From assembly GCA_002377985.1 (NCBI GenBank), contig DFQW01000152.1, positions 1-7,419 of the forward strand: DNA of 7,419 nt, read 5' to 3'. Below are positions 1 through 6,523 of the stretch, one piece after another (position 1 is the first letter of the stretch; every line of letters begins with the position of its first letter). Source of the DNA: Halieaceae bacterium UBA3479. Its GTDB lineage: Bacteria; Pseudomonadota; Gammaproteobacteria; Pseudomonadales; Halieaceae. The notes under the pieces were generated by a model. It was given only the letters and a program-made list of their open reading frames with translations. It searched no databases and was not told where the DNA came from. Position numbers and translations under genes: made by a program.

Positions 1-274
1 CCTGCGGTGACTTGCCCGTTAAAAGGGCTGCTCGCGTGGGAGTGCAACTGGTTTGCGCATAAAAGCGCTCCAGCACCAGCCCCTCGGCCGCAAGCTGATC
101 GATATGGGGTGTGAGAATCTCGCTACCGTGATAGCCCACATCGTTCCACCCCATATCGTCGGCCAGGATAATGACGATATTGGGTGGCGTTTCGGATGCC
201 TGTGCCCATCCAGAGGTAATCGCGATAAGGGGAATAAACACTGCCAGATGCACGCATCTGGCCGCAGACAACAC
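1..274 (-). CDS. Secreted arylsulfatase, N-terminal part (gene runs off the left edge)
   Basis: Sulfatase-family enzyme that hydrolyses sulfate esters, seen only for its first 91 codons. Residues 1-26 form a signal peptide (hydrophobic core about 10-22, AQA cleavage site at 24-26), so it should act in the periplasm or outside. The mature part opens with [13 protein letters not shown]; Asp39-Asp40 are the expected calcium ligands. TPHID follows at 55-59. The core motif C-T-P-T-R lies at residues 77-81 (bases 46-32); Cys77 would be converted to formylglycine. The spacing GWNDVGYHG...[11 protein letters not shown] resembles the arylsulfatase B type. The chosen start is GTG at 274, preceded by AAGG at 286-283 (8-nt gap). 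An in-frame TTG at 292 is possible but has no ribosome site and overlaps the upstream gene. It is the last visible gene of the leftward operon, 10 nt after the anchored FAH gene. The family is certain; the substrate is not known. Confidence 0.9.
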   Translation of the reverse strand, partial: MLSAARCVHLAVFIPLIAITSGWAQASETPPNIVIILADDMGWNDVGYHGSEILTPHIDQLAAEGLVLERFYAQTSCTPTRAALLTGKSPQ

Positions 275-284
275 GCCGTTCGCC

Positions 285-1319
285 TTAGTCAATCCGGTTG
301 ACCAGATGGCCGAGGTAGGTGGCTTCCGTTCGCACCACATCACCCCGTTGTAAATAAAAGTGTTGGCCCCAGATATTGAGCGGCTTGAACAGCACGCCCG
401 CTCCTGTGCCCGTAAGGATGAGTGAGTTCTGCCGAATCTCGTTACTGGGAAGCAGCGGCACGGTGTCAGTGCCCTTTTGATAAGGCACCTCGGCGTCAGT
501 AAGCGCTTTGGCAACAATCTCCTCAATCGAGAGAATCATCTCGGTCAGATCAAACTGCTGCCGGAGCTGGTCGTTAACATACAGTGACACCGACACCCCG
601 CGATAAAAATCTGGGCTTTGCGGCACCACGACCACATACCCGGTGGGCAAACAGCCAGCGCAGCCCTTCCCCGAGGCAAATCCCGTCTGACCCAAAGGCG
701 CGCCGAGGTCGATCTCTTTAATCAGCGTCAGTCGATCGGTGAAATCGTTACACAACACCCAGCCGAGTGTGGGTAGCGGTTCGTCTGCTCGGATATCTGT
801 TAGCGGAAAGGCGCAGACCTCGGCCTCAAAATCAAGGCGCGGCACAAATGGCACTGCGTCAGTCCAAAAACCTGGCGGGGTCAGCTTGGGAAACAGAAAT
901 GGTGGATCGTCGGAGTAGACCTCATCCGCGTGCTCTCGGAAATTGGTGCCCGCGGCCACGCTGGGGTATGAGAATGCGATGGGGTTGATCAGCTCATCGA
1001 GGGGAAAACGCTCCTGTGTTCCCGGGACGGCGGCGATTGATGCCTCGGCCTGTGACGTAATAAAGGTGGAAAGATCTGCTGTCGCCGCCTCGCCATAGAG
1101 CGCCGTCAGGTTCGTCCCCGTAATCGCATCACCCTGATGAGTGGCTACCAAAATGAGCCCCTCCGATGTGCGCGCAAAAGTGAGTGCCTCTGCGGGATCC
1201 GCTATCACAAATGTACTGTCGCCCCGCGTGCCCTCCACCACCGGCATCGACACGTAATAACTGGCGCCAACGAAAATCAGCGCCAAAACCACAAGTGCCG
1301 CGGCCAGTCTTTTCAGCAT
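285..1319 (-). CDS. Membrane-anchored fumarylacetoacetate hydrolase (FAH) family protein
   Basis: A 344-residue protein whose body matches the FAH fold: [12 protein letters not shown] at 123-134, metal-ligand pair E165/E167 in DFEAEV, third acidic ligand D192 in CNDFTDR, the family lysine K218 in SGKGCAG, and [11 protein letters not shown] at 301-311. FAH enzymes hydrolyse, hydrate or decarboxylate beta-diketo or 2-oxo acids using Mg2+ or Mn2+; all metal residues seem kept. The unusual part is the N-terminus: K4-R5 then a hydrophobic stretch (about 6-22) with no lipobox and no clear cleavage site, which predicts a signal anchor with the catalytic domain in the periplasm. Cys220 and Cys223 form a CxxC next to the lysine; Cys169 and Cys190 are also present. 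The start is ATG at 1319, because AGGAG at 1329-1325 is 5 nt upstream; a GTG at 1325 would overlap that site. It lies 8 nt after the SDR gene and just before the sulfatase, so the two may act together outside the cytoplasm. The substrate is unknown. Confidence 0.82.
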   Translation of the reverse strand: MLKRLAAALVVLALIFVGASYYVSMPVVEGTRGDSTFVIADPAEALTFARTSEGLILVATHQGDAITGTNLTALYGEAATADLSTFITSQAEASIAAVPGTQERFPLDELINPIAFSYPSVAAGTNFREHADEVYSDDPPFLFPKLTPPGFWTDAVPFVPRLDFEAEVCAFPLTDIRADEPLPTLGWVLCNDFTDRLTLIKEIDLGAPLGQTGFASGKGCAGCLPTGYVVVVPQSPDFYRGVSVSLYVNDQLRQQFDLTEMILSIEEIVAKALTDAEVPYQKGTDTVPLLPSNEIRQNSLILTGTGAGVLFKPLNIWGQHFYLQRGDVVRTEATYLGHLVNRID

Positions 1320-1324
1320 GCTCA

Positions 1325-1329
1325 CTCCT
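1325..1329 (-). promoter_or_regulatory. Ribosome binding site that decides the anchored FAH start
   Basis: AGGAG sits 5 nt before ATG 1319 and overlaps the TAG stop of the upstream SDR gene (1330-1328). It shows that the GTG at 1325 is part of the binding site, not the start. A ribosome ending the SDR would finish on this site, which suggests coupled translation. Confidence 0.75.
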
Positions 1330-2107
1330 AAATTAACCCCGGGTAGGAACCACCATCGAGCTGCAGGTTCTGTCCGGAAATAAATCCCGCCTGAGCGCTA
1401 CAAAGAAAAGCACAGGCATCGCCAAATTCGTGGGGCTGACCCATACGCTTGGCAGCAATGGATTCGTGAATTTCGGCAATCGCCTCTTCCCGTGTAATGC
1501 CTTTGAACTTCACTACCATCTCAACCATGAACTTTTGCCGGTCAGTGTCGAAGCGCTCCGGTAACATGTTGTTAATCGTCACGTTGAAAGGTGCAACCTC
1601 TACTGAAAGGCCTTTACAGAAGGCGGTGAGACCAGATCGCGCTGAGGTCGAGAGCCCCATAGGCGCGCGGGGAGCTTTAACCATGGCGGAGGTGATATTG
1701 ACAATGCGGCCAAAGCCACGCGCTTTCATGCCCTCAATCAACCCTTGAATCATGAAGACTGGGGCCATGAAGTTGGCATCAATTGCAGCCTGAAAATCCG
1801 CCTGCTGCCAATTACTAAAAGCACCAGGCGGAGGACCATCATTATTGTTTACCAATATGTCGGCATCCGGACAGGCGGCAATGAGCGCCGCCCGGCCAGA
1901 TTCAGTGTTGATATCTGCCAACACCGCGGAAACCCGGCCTGCGCCCAAAGCGGTGATCTCCGCTTCCGCACCAGCCAATCGTTCCTCCGTGAGTCCGTTA
2001 ATGATCACGTCGACACCTTCTCTTGCGAGTGAGATGGCACAGGCTTTACCCAAACCTCGGGAAGATGCACAGACAATCGCTTTTTTTCCGTCGAGCCCTA
2101 AATCCAT
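1328..2107 (-). CDS. Short-chain dehydrogenase/reductase, BKR-like subgroup with atypical active site
   Basis: A 259-residue SDR with a Rossmann fold. The nucleotide loop is ASSRGLG at 14-20 in place of the usual TGxxxGxG, and the NNAG position reads NNND at 87-90. Ser140 (NITS) fits the catalytic serine, but the YxxxK position reads S153-T-S-A-R157, so Tyr is Ser and Lys is Arg. The C-terminus has NNMLPERFDTDR at 179-190 and GQNLQLDGGSYPG near the end. These traits match the known 'BKR_like_SDR_like' subgroup, whose members share the changed tetrad, so this is a subfamily feature rather than decay. It probably acts in the cytosol on an alcohol or carbonyl intermediate, with NAD(P) binding still likely. 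The start is ATG 2107, with AGAGGT at 2120-2115, 7 nt upstream; a longer reading to 2185 would run into the hydroxylase gene. It begins 1 nt after the hydroxylase stop, so translation is probably coupled. The reaction is not known. Confidence 0.9.
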   Translation of the reverse strand: MDLGLDGKKAIVCASSRGLGKACAISLAREGVDVIINGLTEERLAGAEAEITALGAGRVSAVLADINTESGRAALIAACPDADILVNNNDGPPPGAFSNWQQADFQAAIDANFMAPVFMIQGLIEGMKARGFGRIVNITSAMVKAPRAPMGLSTSARSGLTAFCKGLSVEVAPFNVTINNMLPERFDTDRQKFMVEMVVKFKGITREEAIAEIHESIAAKRMGQPHEFGDACAFLCSAQAGFISGQNLQLDGGSYPGLI

Positions 2108-2108
2108 T

Positions 2109-3770
2109 TCAATGACCTCTTGCCAATATCTGTCTGACTGCTGACATGAAACATTCTTCGTTGACGCTATCAAACCGCGCGGCAATGTGACCGTCGGGTC
2201 TTATCAGCATCGCTCCGCCCGGGGGCAGACCAGTCAACACTTCCCAGTCTTCGCTGTCTTTGAAGTCGGCACCGAAGGTCAGTTGATTGACTTTTGCGTG
2301 GCCCTGCAGCGATTCCGACTCGGGGCCTCGTAGCAGCGTGAAAGTACTGGGCGACATAAACGACTGCAGCGGGCGGGTTTCGCCATTGTGTGTCACCCAC
2401 CGATGAGGGAAATGGGCACCAGCATCCCAAGAAGGCTGATAATCGGAAATATCACCGACTTCAGGAATCGGTGCGGGATCGACGATTGCCTCGCTGTTAT
2501 ACCGATAGCCAATTTGCAGGTCCAAGCTATCAAAGTGTGGCTTTTGGGCCGCGACCGCATCAGCCAATTCGGGAAACGCTTCAGGGTTAGCCGCTACAGC
2601 AGCATATCTTTCGGCCGTCTTCTCCGGGTCCATGCCATGAATTAAGAAAAGCAGATCAAACAACTTCAGCGCATTGGTCATGCTCTGCTCGTTGTTTGTC
2701 AGCGCGATGGGCTGTCGCTCAACCTCGTAAGTATCCAGCAGCGCCTCGCCGGCGGCACCCTGCAGCACCGCTGCCATTTTCCAGGTGAGGTTCTGTACAT
2801 CGCCAATGCCCGAGTTCAAACCGAGACCGCCGGCAGGCGGGATACGATGGGCTGAGTCCCCGGCGAGAAACACCCTGCCTTTGCGATACTGTTTAGCTAC
2901 CTGTGCAGTCATAACCCAGGGACTGATGTTTTCTATCGTTGTCTCGGGTAGTGGCCGCCCGACTGCCGCCTCAATGAGCGAGAGGCATTTTTCTTCCGTG
3001 TAGTCCTCTCGACTCTCGAGATCAGGGTTCCAGTCTTGCATCAGTACCCAGGTTTTCGCCTGATCATAGGCAATGAGTGTGCCGCTGACGCCGGGTTGGA
3101 ATAGGAAGTAGAGCAGGCCGCGCTGACCTTCTGTGATAGCGCGCAGATCCGCTTGAAAATGAATCATCAGATAGTTTGCCAAGGCATCGGGCCCATCCAT
3201 TTCGATGCCCAGAAGGTCCCTCATTTTTGAGTTGGCGCCATCTGCTGCGATCACATAGTCAAACGATCGGGGCCGTTGCTCTGCGGTCGCCACCTCACGG
3301 AGTGCTGCCTCGACCTGCTCTCCCTCCTCCCGCAAGTCCATGCACTCAACACCCTGCAAAAATTCGATGCGGGCACTCTGCATTACATGCCGCTGCAACT
3401 CTTGCTCAAAAACCGGCTGCGCTACATTACTGAGAGGAAATGGAGTGAACGCCAGCGCCGCGTCGTCCTGGCGCTCGTAAGGCAATGAGCCAAATTCAGG
3501 GCCAGACATAGTGCCCACAAATCGTACTTCGCCAGCTTCCTCGGGACTGGCGCCCAATTCGCGCAGCCGCGCCGCGCTAATCCCGATGCTCTCGCATATC
3601 TCCAATGTTCTGGCATTTACGGCATGTGCCTTGGGGGCTGTCATCAGCTCCGTTCGCCTGTCGATTAGGCACGAGTTAATGCCGTGGTGAGCAAGCAATA
3701 GCGCCGCCATTTTTCCGACAGGACCTGCACCGACAATGAGAACACTTGCTGTACTTTGCTCTGACGTCAC
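2109..3770 (-). CDS. FAD-dependent aromatic hydroxylase (PheA/TfdB/MhpA type)
   Basis: A 553-residue single-component flavin monooxygenase that should use NAD(P)H and O2 to add a hydroxyl to a phenolic ring, usually ortho to an existing hydroxyl. FAD motifs occur in order: GAGPVG at 14-19 with acidic D37 at the end of strand 2; the DG motif AADGAN at 175-180; and the ribityl-binding FLAGDSAHRIPPAGG at 301-315, followed by GLGLNSGIGD. LQIGYRYNSEAIV (418-430) and a C-terminal thioredoxin-like domain with LIRPDGHIAAR (522-532) place it with phenol hydroxylase, TfdB and 3-(3-hydroxyphenyl)propionate hydroxylase; length is normal for that group. The start is GTG 3770, with GGAG at 3784-3781. A TTG at 3851 gives a longer reading, but that TTG is inside the likely -35 box and the extra 27 residues are unlike the family. 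It is first in the leftward operon and probably repressed by the divergent TetR protein. The exact phenol is unknown. Confidence 0.93.
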   Translation of the reverse strand: MTSEQSTASVLIVGAGPVGKMAALLLAHHGINSCLIDRRTELMTAPKAHAVNARTLEICESIGISAARLRELGASPEEAGEVRFVGTMSGPEFGSLPYERQDDAALAFTPFPLSNVAQPVFEQELQRHVMQSARIEFLQGVECMDLREEGEQVEAALREVATAEQRPRSFDYVIAADGANSKMRDLLGIEMDGPDALANYLMIHFQADLRAITEGQRGLLYFLFQPGVSGTLIAYDQAKTWVLMQDWNPDLESREDYTEEKCLSLIEAAVGRPLPETTIENISPWVMTAQVAKQYRKGRVFLAGDSAHRIPPAGGLGLNSGIGDVQNLTWKMAAVLQGAAGEALLDTYEVERQPIALTNNEQSMTNALKLFDLLFLIHGMDPEKTAERYAAVAANPEAFPELADAVAAQKPHFDSLDLQIGYRYNSEAIVDPAPIPEVGDISDYQPSWDAGAHFPHRWVTHNGETRPLQSFMSPSTFTLLRGPESESLQGHAKVNQLTFGADFKDSEDWEVLTGLPPGGAMLIRPDGHIAARFDSVNEECFMSAVRQILARGH

Positions 3771-3780
3771 TGATTTACCA

Positions 3781-3784
3781 CTCC
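3781..3784 (-). promoter_or_regulatory. Ribosome binding site for the hydroxylase GTG start
   Basis: GGAG lies 10 nt upstream of GTG 3770 on the minus strand (read as GGAGTGG, the gap is 7 nt). It supports GTG 3770 over the upstream TTG at 3851, which has no comparable site. Confidence 0.6.
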
Positions 3785-3808
3785 GAAAAACACAAAGATT
3801 GAAATTTC

Positions 3809-3822
3809 TCTCATTTTTGAGA
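3809..3822. promoter_or_regulatory. Likely TetR operator: perfect inverted repeat TCTCA-N4-TGAGA
   Basis: The 14-bp sequence TCTCATTTTTGAGA is a perfect inverted repeat with 5-bp arms and a TTTT centre. It touches the predicted -10 element of the leftward promoter and covers the likely transcription start, where a bound repressor would block the hydroxylase operon. TetR-family regulators commonly bind such palindromes next to their own gene. The arms are short and the region is AT-rich, so chance cannot be excluded. Confidence 0.5.
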
Positions 3823-3836
3823 TAGTCCTCATTTTT
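3810..3836. repeat. Two direct copies of CTCATTTTT, 18 bp apart
   Basis: CTCATTTTT occurs at 3810-3818 and again at 3828-3836. The first copy is part of the inverted repeat; the second continues as CTTGCC and has no matching second arm. The pair flanks the predicted -10 of the leftward promoter, so the second copy could be an auxiliary half-site. It may also be a chance match in T-rich DNA. Confidence 0.4.
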
Positions 3837-3851
3837 CTTGCCTGTTGTCAA
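3822..3851 (-). promoter_or_regulatory. Predicted promoter of the leftward catabolic operon
   Basis: The minus strand has a perfect sigma-70 -35 box TTGACA at 3851-3846. After an 18-nt spacer, GACTAT at 3827-3822 is a weak -10 (3 of 6 consensus positions). The expected start near 3815 lies within the palindrome, giving a leader of about 45 nt before GTG 3770. The strong -35 with weak -10 fits a regulated promoter, but the -10 assignment is uncertain. Confidence 0.5.
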
Positions 3852-3874
3852 ATCTTTCGATAAGTTGCTCTTAA
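3845..3874 (+). promoter_or_regulatory. Predicted promoter of the TetR-led rightward operon
   Basis: TTGTCA at 3845-3850 matches 5 of 6 bases of the -35 consensus. After 18 nt comes TCTTAA (3869-3874), preceded by TGC, an extended -10 signature. The expected start near 3881 would leave a leader of only about a dozen bases before ATG 3894. The -35 is the same heptamer used in the opposite direction by the leftward promoter. Confidence 0.4.
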
Positions 3875-3893
3875 AGTCACAGCGCCTACCGAC

Positions 3894-4544
3894 ATGAATT
3901 CATCCGTACATCACCTGTTTCGAGAGCAAACCGCGGGCAAAAAGAAACGAGAGCGGACACGAGGCGCGCTGCTCGATAGTGCGATAAGTGTTTTCGCCTC
4001 CAAAGGCTATGCGGCCACAAAAATCACCGACATCACAAACCACGCCGAACTTGCAAATGGCACGTTTTATAACTACTACGACGACAAAGACGCGCTACTA
4101 CACGATGTAGCAATTGGACTGGCGGTTGAAATCACCAGTGGGATCGATGCGGAACTCCAGGCACTGATTCATGCCCCGACCCGAGTGACATTGGCGACGG
4201 CTCGGTGCCTCCAGATCGCTCGTCAAAAGCCGGAATGGCTGCGTGTTTTGCTGGAAAGCCTTTTTGTTGTGCCAGAGATGCAGTCCGCCGCGGTCAAATA
4301 TCTTCGCCAAGACCTTGAACTGGGTATTGAACAGGGACACTTCACCATCGAGATTAATCTATTGCTGGTGAACCAGATTTTATCCCTCATTCGAACCGCC
4401 GCCATTGTCGATCCACAGATGAGTGACATCACCATTCAACGCACCTGTGAAGGCCTGCTGAGATTGCTGGGGCTCTCTTCCAAAAAATCAGCCAATTTGG
4501 TCGCCAGAGTATTCAAAGTCCATCTGGAGCACTGCGATGCCTGA
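3894..4544 (+). CDS. TetR/AcrR-family transcriptional regulator
   Basis: A 216-residue repressor of the TetR family. The N-terminal DNA-binding domain covers about 17-70: a basic KKKRERTRGALLDSA helix, then the helix-turn-helix ATKITDITNHAELANGTFYNYYDDKDALL (about 41-69), with the family hallmark GTFYNYYDDKD. The rest is a helical ligand-binding domain with no motif that names the effector; by context it may be an aromatic substrate or CoA-free ring-cleavage intermediate. It is divergent from the hydroxylase and sits in front of the dioxygenase, so it probably represses both directions through the 3809-3822 palindrome. No clear Shine-Dalgarno site precedes ATG 3894, so translation may be weak or near-leaderless, which suits a low-level regulator. 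Its stop overlaps the dioxygenase start by 8 nt, so regulator and enzyme are co-expressed. The family is secure; the target and ligand are inferred. Confidence 0.92.
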   Translation: MNSSVHHLFREQTAGKKKRERTRGALLDSAISVFASKGYAATKITDITNHAELANGTFYNYYDDKDALLHDVAIGLAVEITSGIDAELQALIHAPTRVTLATARCLQIARQKPEWLRVLLESLFVVPEMQSAAVKYLRQDLELGIEQGHFTIEINLLLVNQILSLIRTAAIVDPQMSDITIQRTCEGLLRLLGLSSKKSANLVARVFKVHLEHCDA

Positions 4545-5544
4545 GCCCATCATTCGCGCCAAGCAGCTGGCCTATGTGAGAGTGGAGGCCACCGACCGCG
4601 CTAAAGCCGAAAAATTTCTTAAGGAATTTGGTCTGCAGACCGTTGAGCGCACCAAAGACCGCACTTATTTACGGGGCACCGATGCACAGGCGCCCTGCTA
4701 CATCCTGTCGCAGGGCAGTGGATCGGTCACCACCATCGCGTTCGAAGCCGACAGCCTTGAAGACCTCCGAAAACTGGCCGCACTGCCCTATGTGTCAGAT
4801 GTAGAGACACTGGATGAAACTTCGGGAGGACAGGTCGTCCGGCTGACTGACCCGCTGGGCATGACCGTTGAAATCGTTCACGGTCGGCAACCGCTGGCGG
4901 CGATGGACGCCGCGCCTTCCCACGCATTCAATATGGACGGCCGGCGCGAGCGTGTGGGCGAGCTCCCCGCTGTTTCCTACGGGCCATCCCATGTGCGCCG
5001 ACTCGGCCACCTCGTCCTGGAGAGTGCCGATCCCCCCTTGCTTTACAGTTGGTATCACGAGCACTTTGGCCTCACAAAATCCGACGCCGTGGTCTTACCA
5101 GAAGGCCCACCACAAATGATCTTCTCCCGGCTCGATCGCGGAGAAGACTATGTTGATCACCATGTCATTGGATTTCAGTTCGCACTGGATGAAGGCACAC
5201 GGGTTCAGCATGTTGCCTTTGAGGTGGGCAACCTGGACGACTTAATGGCCGGGCACGAGTACCTGAAGCGACGCAAATATAAAAACGTCTGGGGTATCGG
5301 TCGACATCTTTTGGGAGGCCAGATCTTCGATTACTGGAAAAGTCCCTTTGGGCTCATTCATGAGCATTGGACAGATACGGATCTCCTCAATGATCAACAC
5401 CAAGCTGGCGATTGCGCTATCGGGAAGATGCGGGACTACTGGGGCCCAGAACCAACACCTGCATTTCTGGTGTCCCGTTGGAACTTTAAAGTCATCAAAA
5501 ACTTGGTGCGGATTCTGAAGGCGAGATCCCGCACCAGCGCTTAG
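4537..5544 (+). CDS. Type I extradiol ring-cleavage dioxygenase (VOC fold, BphC-like)
   Basis: A 335-residue two-domain vicinal-oxygen-chelate protein that should open a catechol ring next to the hydroxyls using Fe(II) and O2. The N-terminal domain (about 8-115) is the degenerate half; the C-terminal domain (about 153-280) carries the active site. The likely iron ligands are H158 (RRLGHLVLES), H225 (VQHVAFEV) and E276 (LIHEHW). H257 (GRH) and Y266 (FDYW) fit the conserved second-shell residues equivalent to BphC His241 and Tyr250, and H209 may be the acid-base histidine. The stretch 255-276 nearly meets the extradiol signature, with an extra Asp before the Tyr and Ser in place of the usual acidic or Asn/Thr/Ala residue. 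Start ATG 4537 has GGAG at 4526-4529, 7 nt upstream, and overlaps the TetR stop. By context it cleaves the catechol made by the flavin hydroxylase. The substrate may be bicyclic or substituted; that is not shown. Confidence 0.9.
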   Translation: MPEPIIRAKQLAYVRVEATDRAKAEKFLKEFGLQTVERTKDRTYLRGTDAQAPCYILSQGSGSVTTIAFEADSLEDLRKLAALPYVSDVETLDETSGGQVVRLTDPLGMTVEIVHGRQPLAAMDAAPSHAFNMDGRRERVGELPAVSYGPSHVRRLGHLVLESADPPLLYSWYHEHFGLTKSDAVVLPEGPPQMIFSRLDRGEDYVDHHVIGFQFALDEGTRVQHVAFEVGNLDDLMAGHEYLKRRKYKNVWGIGRHLLGGQIFDYWKSPFGLIHEHWTDTDLLNDQHQAGDCAIGKMRDYWGPEPTPAFLVSRWNFKVIKNLVRILKARSRTSA

Positions 5545-5548
5545 GGAG
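5543..5548 (+). promoter_or_regulatory. Ribosome binding site for the soluble FAH gene (TTG start)
   Basis: AGGGAG overlaps the TAG stop of the dioxygenase (5542-5544) and lies 9 nt before TTG 5558. It is the reason to accept the TTG start: no in-frame ATG or GTG lies nearby, and the GTG at 5548 is out of frame. Confidence 0.6.
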
Positions 5549-5557
5549 TGACACGCA

Positions 5558-6523
5558 TTGGGCATTTGCGTCATCCGGTTCAAGACCGACCAGCAAGAGA
5601 TTCGCTGGGGCATTGTTAAGGGCAAGCAAGTTGCTGTGCTGCCGCATAACTACGCATCGCATCGCGAGTTGATGGATGGTTGGAGCACCCAACCCGGGGA
5701 TTTCGAGGTCAGAGACGATGAAAGCCTGCAGCTAGATGAATTAGAGCTGCTATCGCCGATTACAGCAGACATCCAAATCTTTTGTCAGGGCCTGAACTAC
5801 GCTTCTCATCAGGCCGAGGGCGGTGTTAAAACCGGGAAAGGCCAAAATCTGATTTTTAGCAAGCCTCCGTCAGCGATTTGCGGGCCTCACGACGATATCA
5901 TCAGGCCACCCGGCTGCCAGCTTCTAGACTATGAGGTGGAGCTGGCCTTGGTATTGAAGCGCGATGTGCCCGCCAACAGCGAAGTCACCAACGACAATCT
6001 GCTGGACTATGTAGGCGGTTTTACGTTGGCGAATGACGTGTCTGCCCGCGACCTCTGTTTTGGCGCGCCCATGCTGCAGTGGTTCAAAGGCAAAGGACAT
6101 CGCACCTTCTGCCCGACCGGCCCTATCCTTTATCTCATGGACGGAAACGAGCTGGAGCTTTTATCCAATCTGAGACTCTCCCTCAGCTTAAATGGCGAGA
6201 TCCGGCAAGACGCAACCACTGATCAACTCATCTTTAAACCGGACGAGACGCTCACCGAACTGGCAAGTTTTACCGACCTCAAAAAAGGCGACATGCTGCT
6301 AACCGGAACACCTGGCGGCGTTATCTTAAATGCCAGCCCAAAAGTGGGACTGGCCATCGTTATGAACTTCACCAATGACAAAAAGCGCCGAGAGAAGCTC
6401 ATTAAGAGCCAGGCTGGCGTGCGATATATGCAGCCCGGCGACCAGCTAACGCTCAGCCTCTGTAGCCGAGATGGAACGCAGGACTTTGGTACGCAGATAA
6501 ACACCATTCGCGATGCTACTTGA
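5558..6523 (+). CDS. Soluble fumarylacetoacetate hydrolase (FAH) family enzyme
   Basis: A 321-residue cytosolic FAH-fold enzyme, the class that includes acylpyruvate hydrolases and the hydratases and decarboxylases of meta-cleavage pathways. Landmarks in order: FCQGLNYASHQAEGG at 75-89, the IFSKPPSAICGPHDDI substrate loop (99-114), metal ligands E126 and E128 in DYEVELALVL, D160 in ANDVSARD, K179 in FKGKGHRTFCPTGP, and LLTGTPGGVIL at 248-257. All expected metal and catalytic positions are kept. Between GGVIL and MQPGD (about 258-290) it has a basic stretch of roughly 30 residues, longer than in compact family members. The start is TTG 5558, with AGGGAG upstream. It follows the dioxygenase by 13 nt and overlaps the GST gene by 11 nt, so its substrate is probably the ring-cleavage product. 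Whether it hydrolyses, hydrates or decarboxylates cannot be told. It is only a distant relative of the anchored FAH gene on the minus strand. Confidence 0.9.
   Translation: MGICVIRFKTDQQEIRWGIVKGKQVAVLPHNYASHRELMDGWSTQPGDFEVRDDESLQLDELELLSPITADIQIFCQGLNYASHQAEGGVKTGKGQNLIFSKPPSAICGPHDDIIRPPGCQLLDYEVELALVLKRDVPANSEVTNDNLLDYVGGFTLANDVSARDLCFGAPMLQWFKGKGHRTFCPTGPILYLMDGNELELLSNLRLSLSLNGEIRQDATTDQLIFKPDETLTELASFTDLKKGDMLLTGTPGGVILNASPKVGLAIVMNFTNDKKRREKLIKSQAGVRYMQPGDQLTLSLCSRDGTQDFGTQINTIRDAT

Noticed and set aside
53..301. Plus-strand open frame opposite the sulfatase
   Set aside because: It is a shadow of the sulfatase. The minus strand gives a signal peptide and sulfatase motifs, while the plus reading has no recognisable content.
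1328..2107. SDR as a decayed pseudogene because Tyr and Lys are missing
   Set aside because: The frame is intact, the rest of the fold is well kept, and the same replacements are known in the BKR-like subgroup.
2108..2185. Longer SDR reading starting at 2185
   Set aside because: It would overlap the hydroxylase coding sequence by 77 bases and add residues unlike SDRs. ATG 2107 has AGAGGT 7 nt upstream and fits the usual SDR start.
3771..3851. Extended N-terminus of the flavin hydroxylase from a TTG at 3851
   Set aside because: The TTG belongs to the perfect -35 box TTGACA, there is no ribosome site before it, and the extra 27 residues precede the normal FAD-binding start. GTG 3770 has a good site.
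3794..3857. Inverted AAAGATT / AATCTTT pair, 50 bp apart, spanning the control region
   Set aside because: A 7-bp match in AT-rich DNA at that distance is easily chance. It is roughly centred on the promoter region but has no further support.
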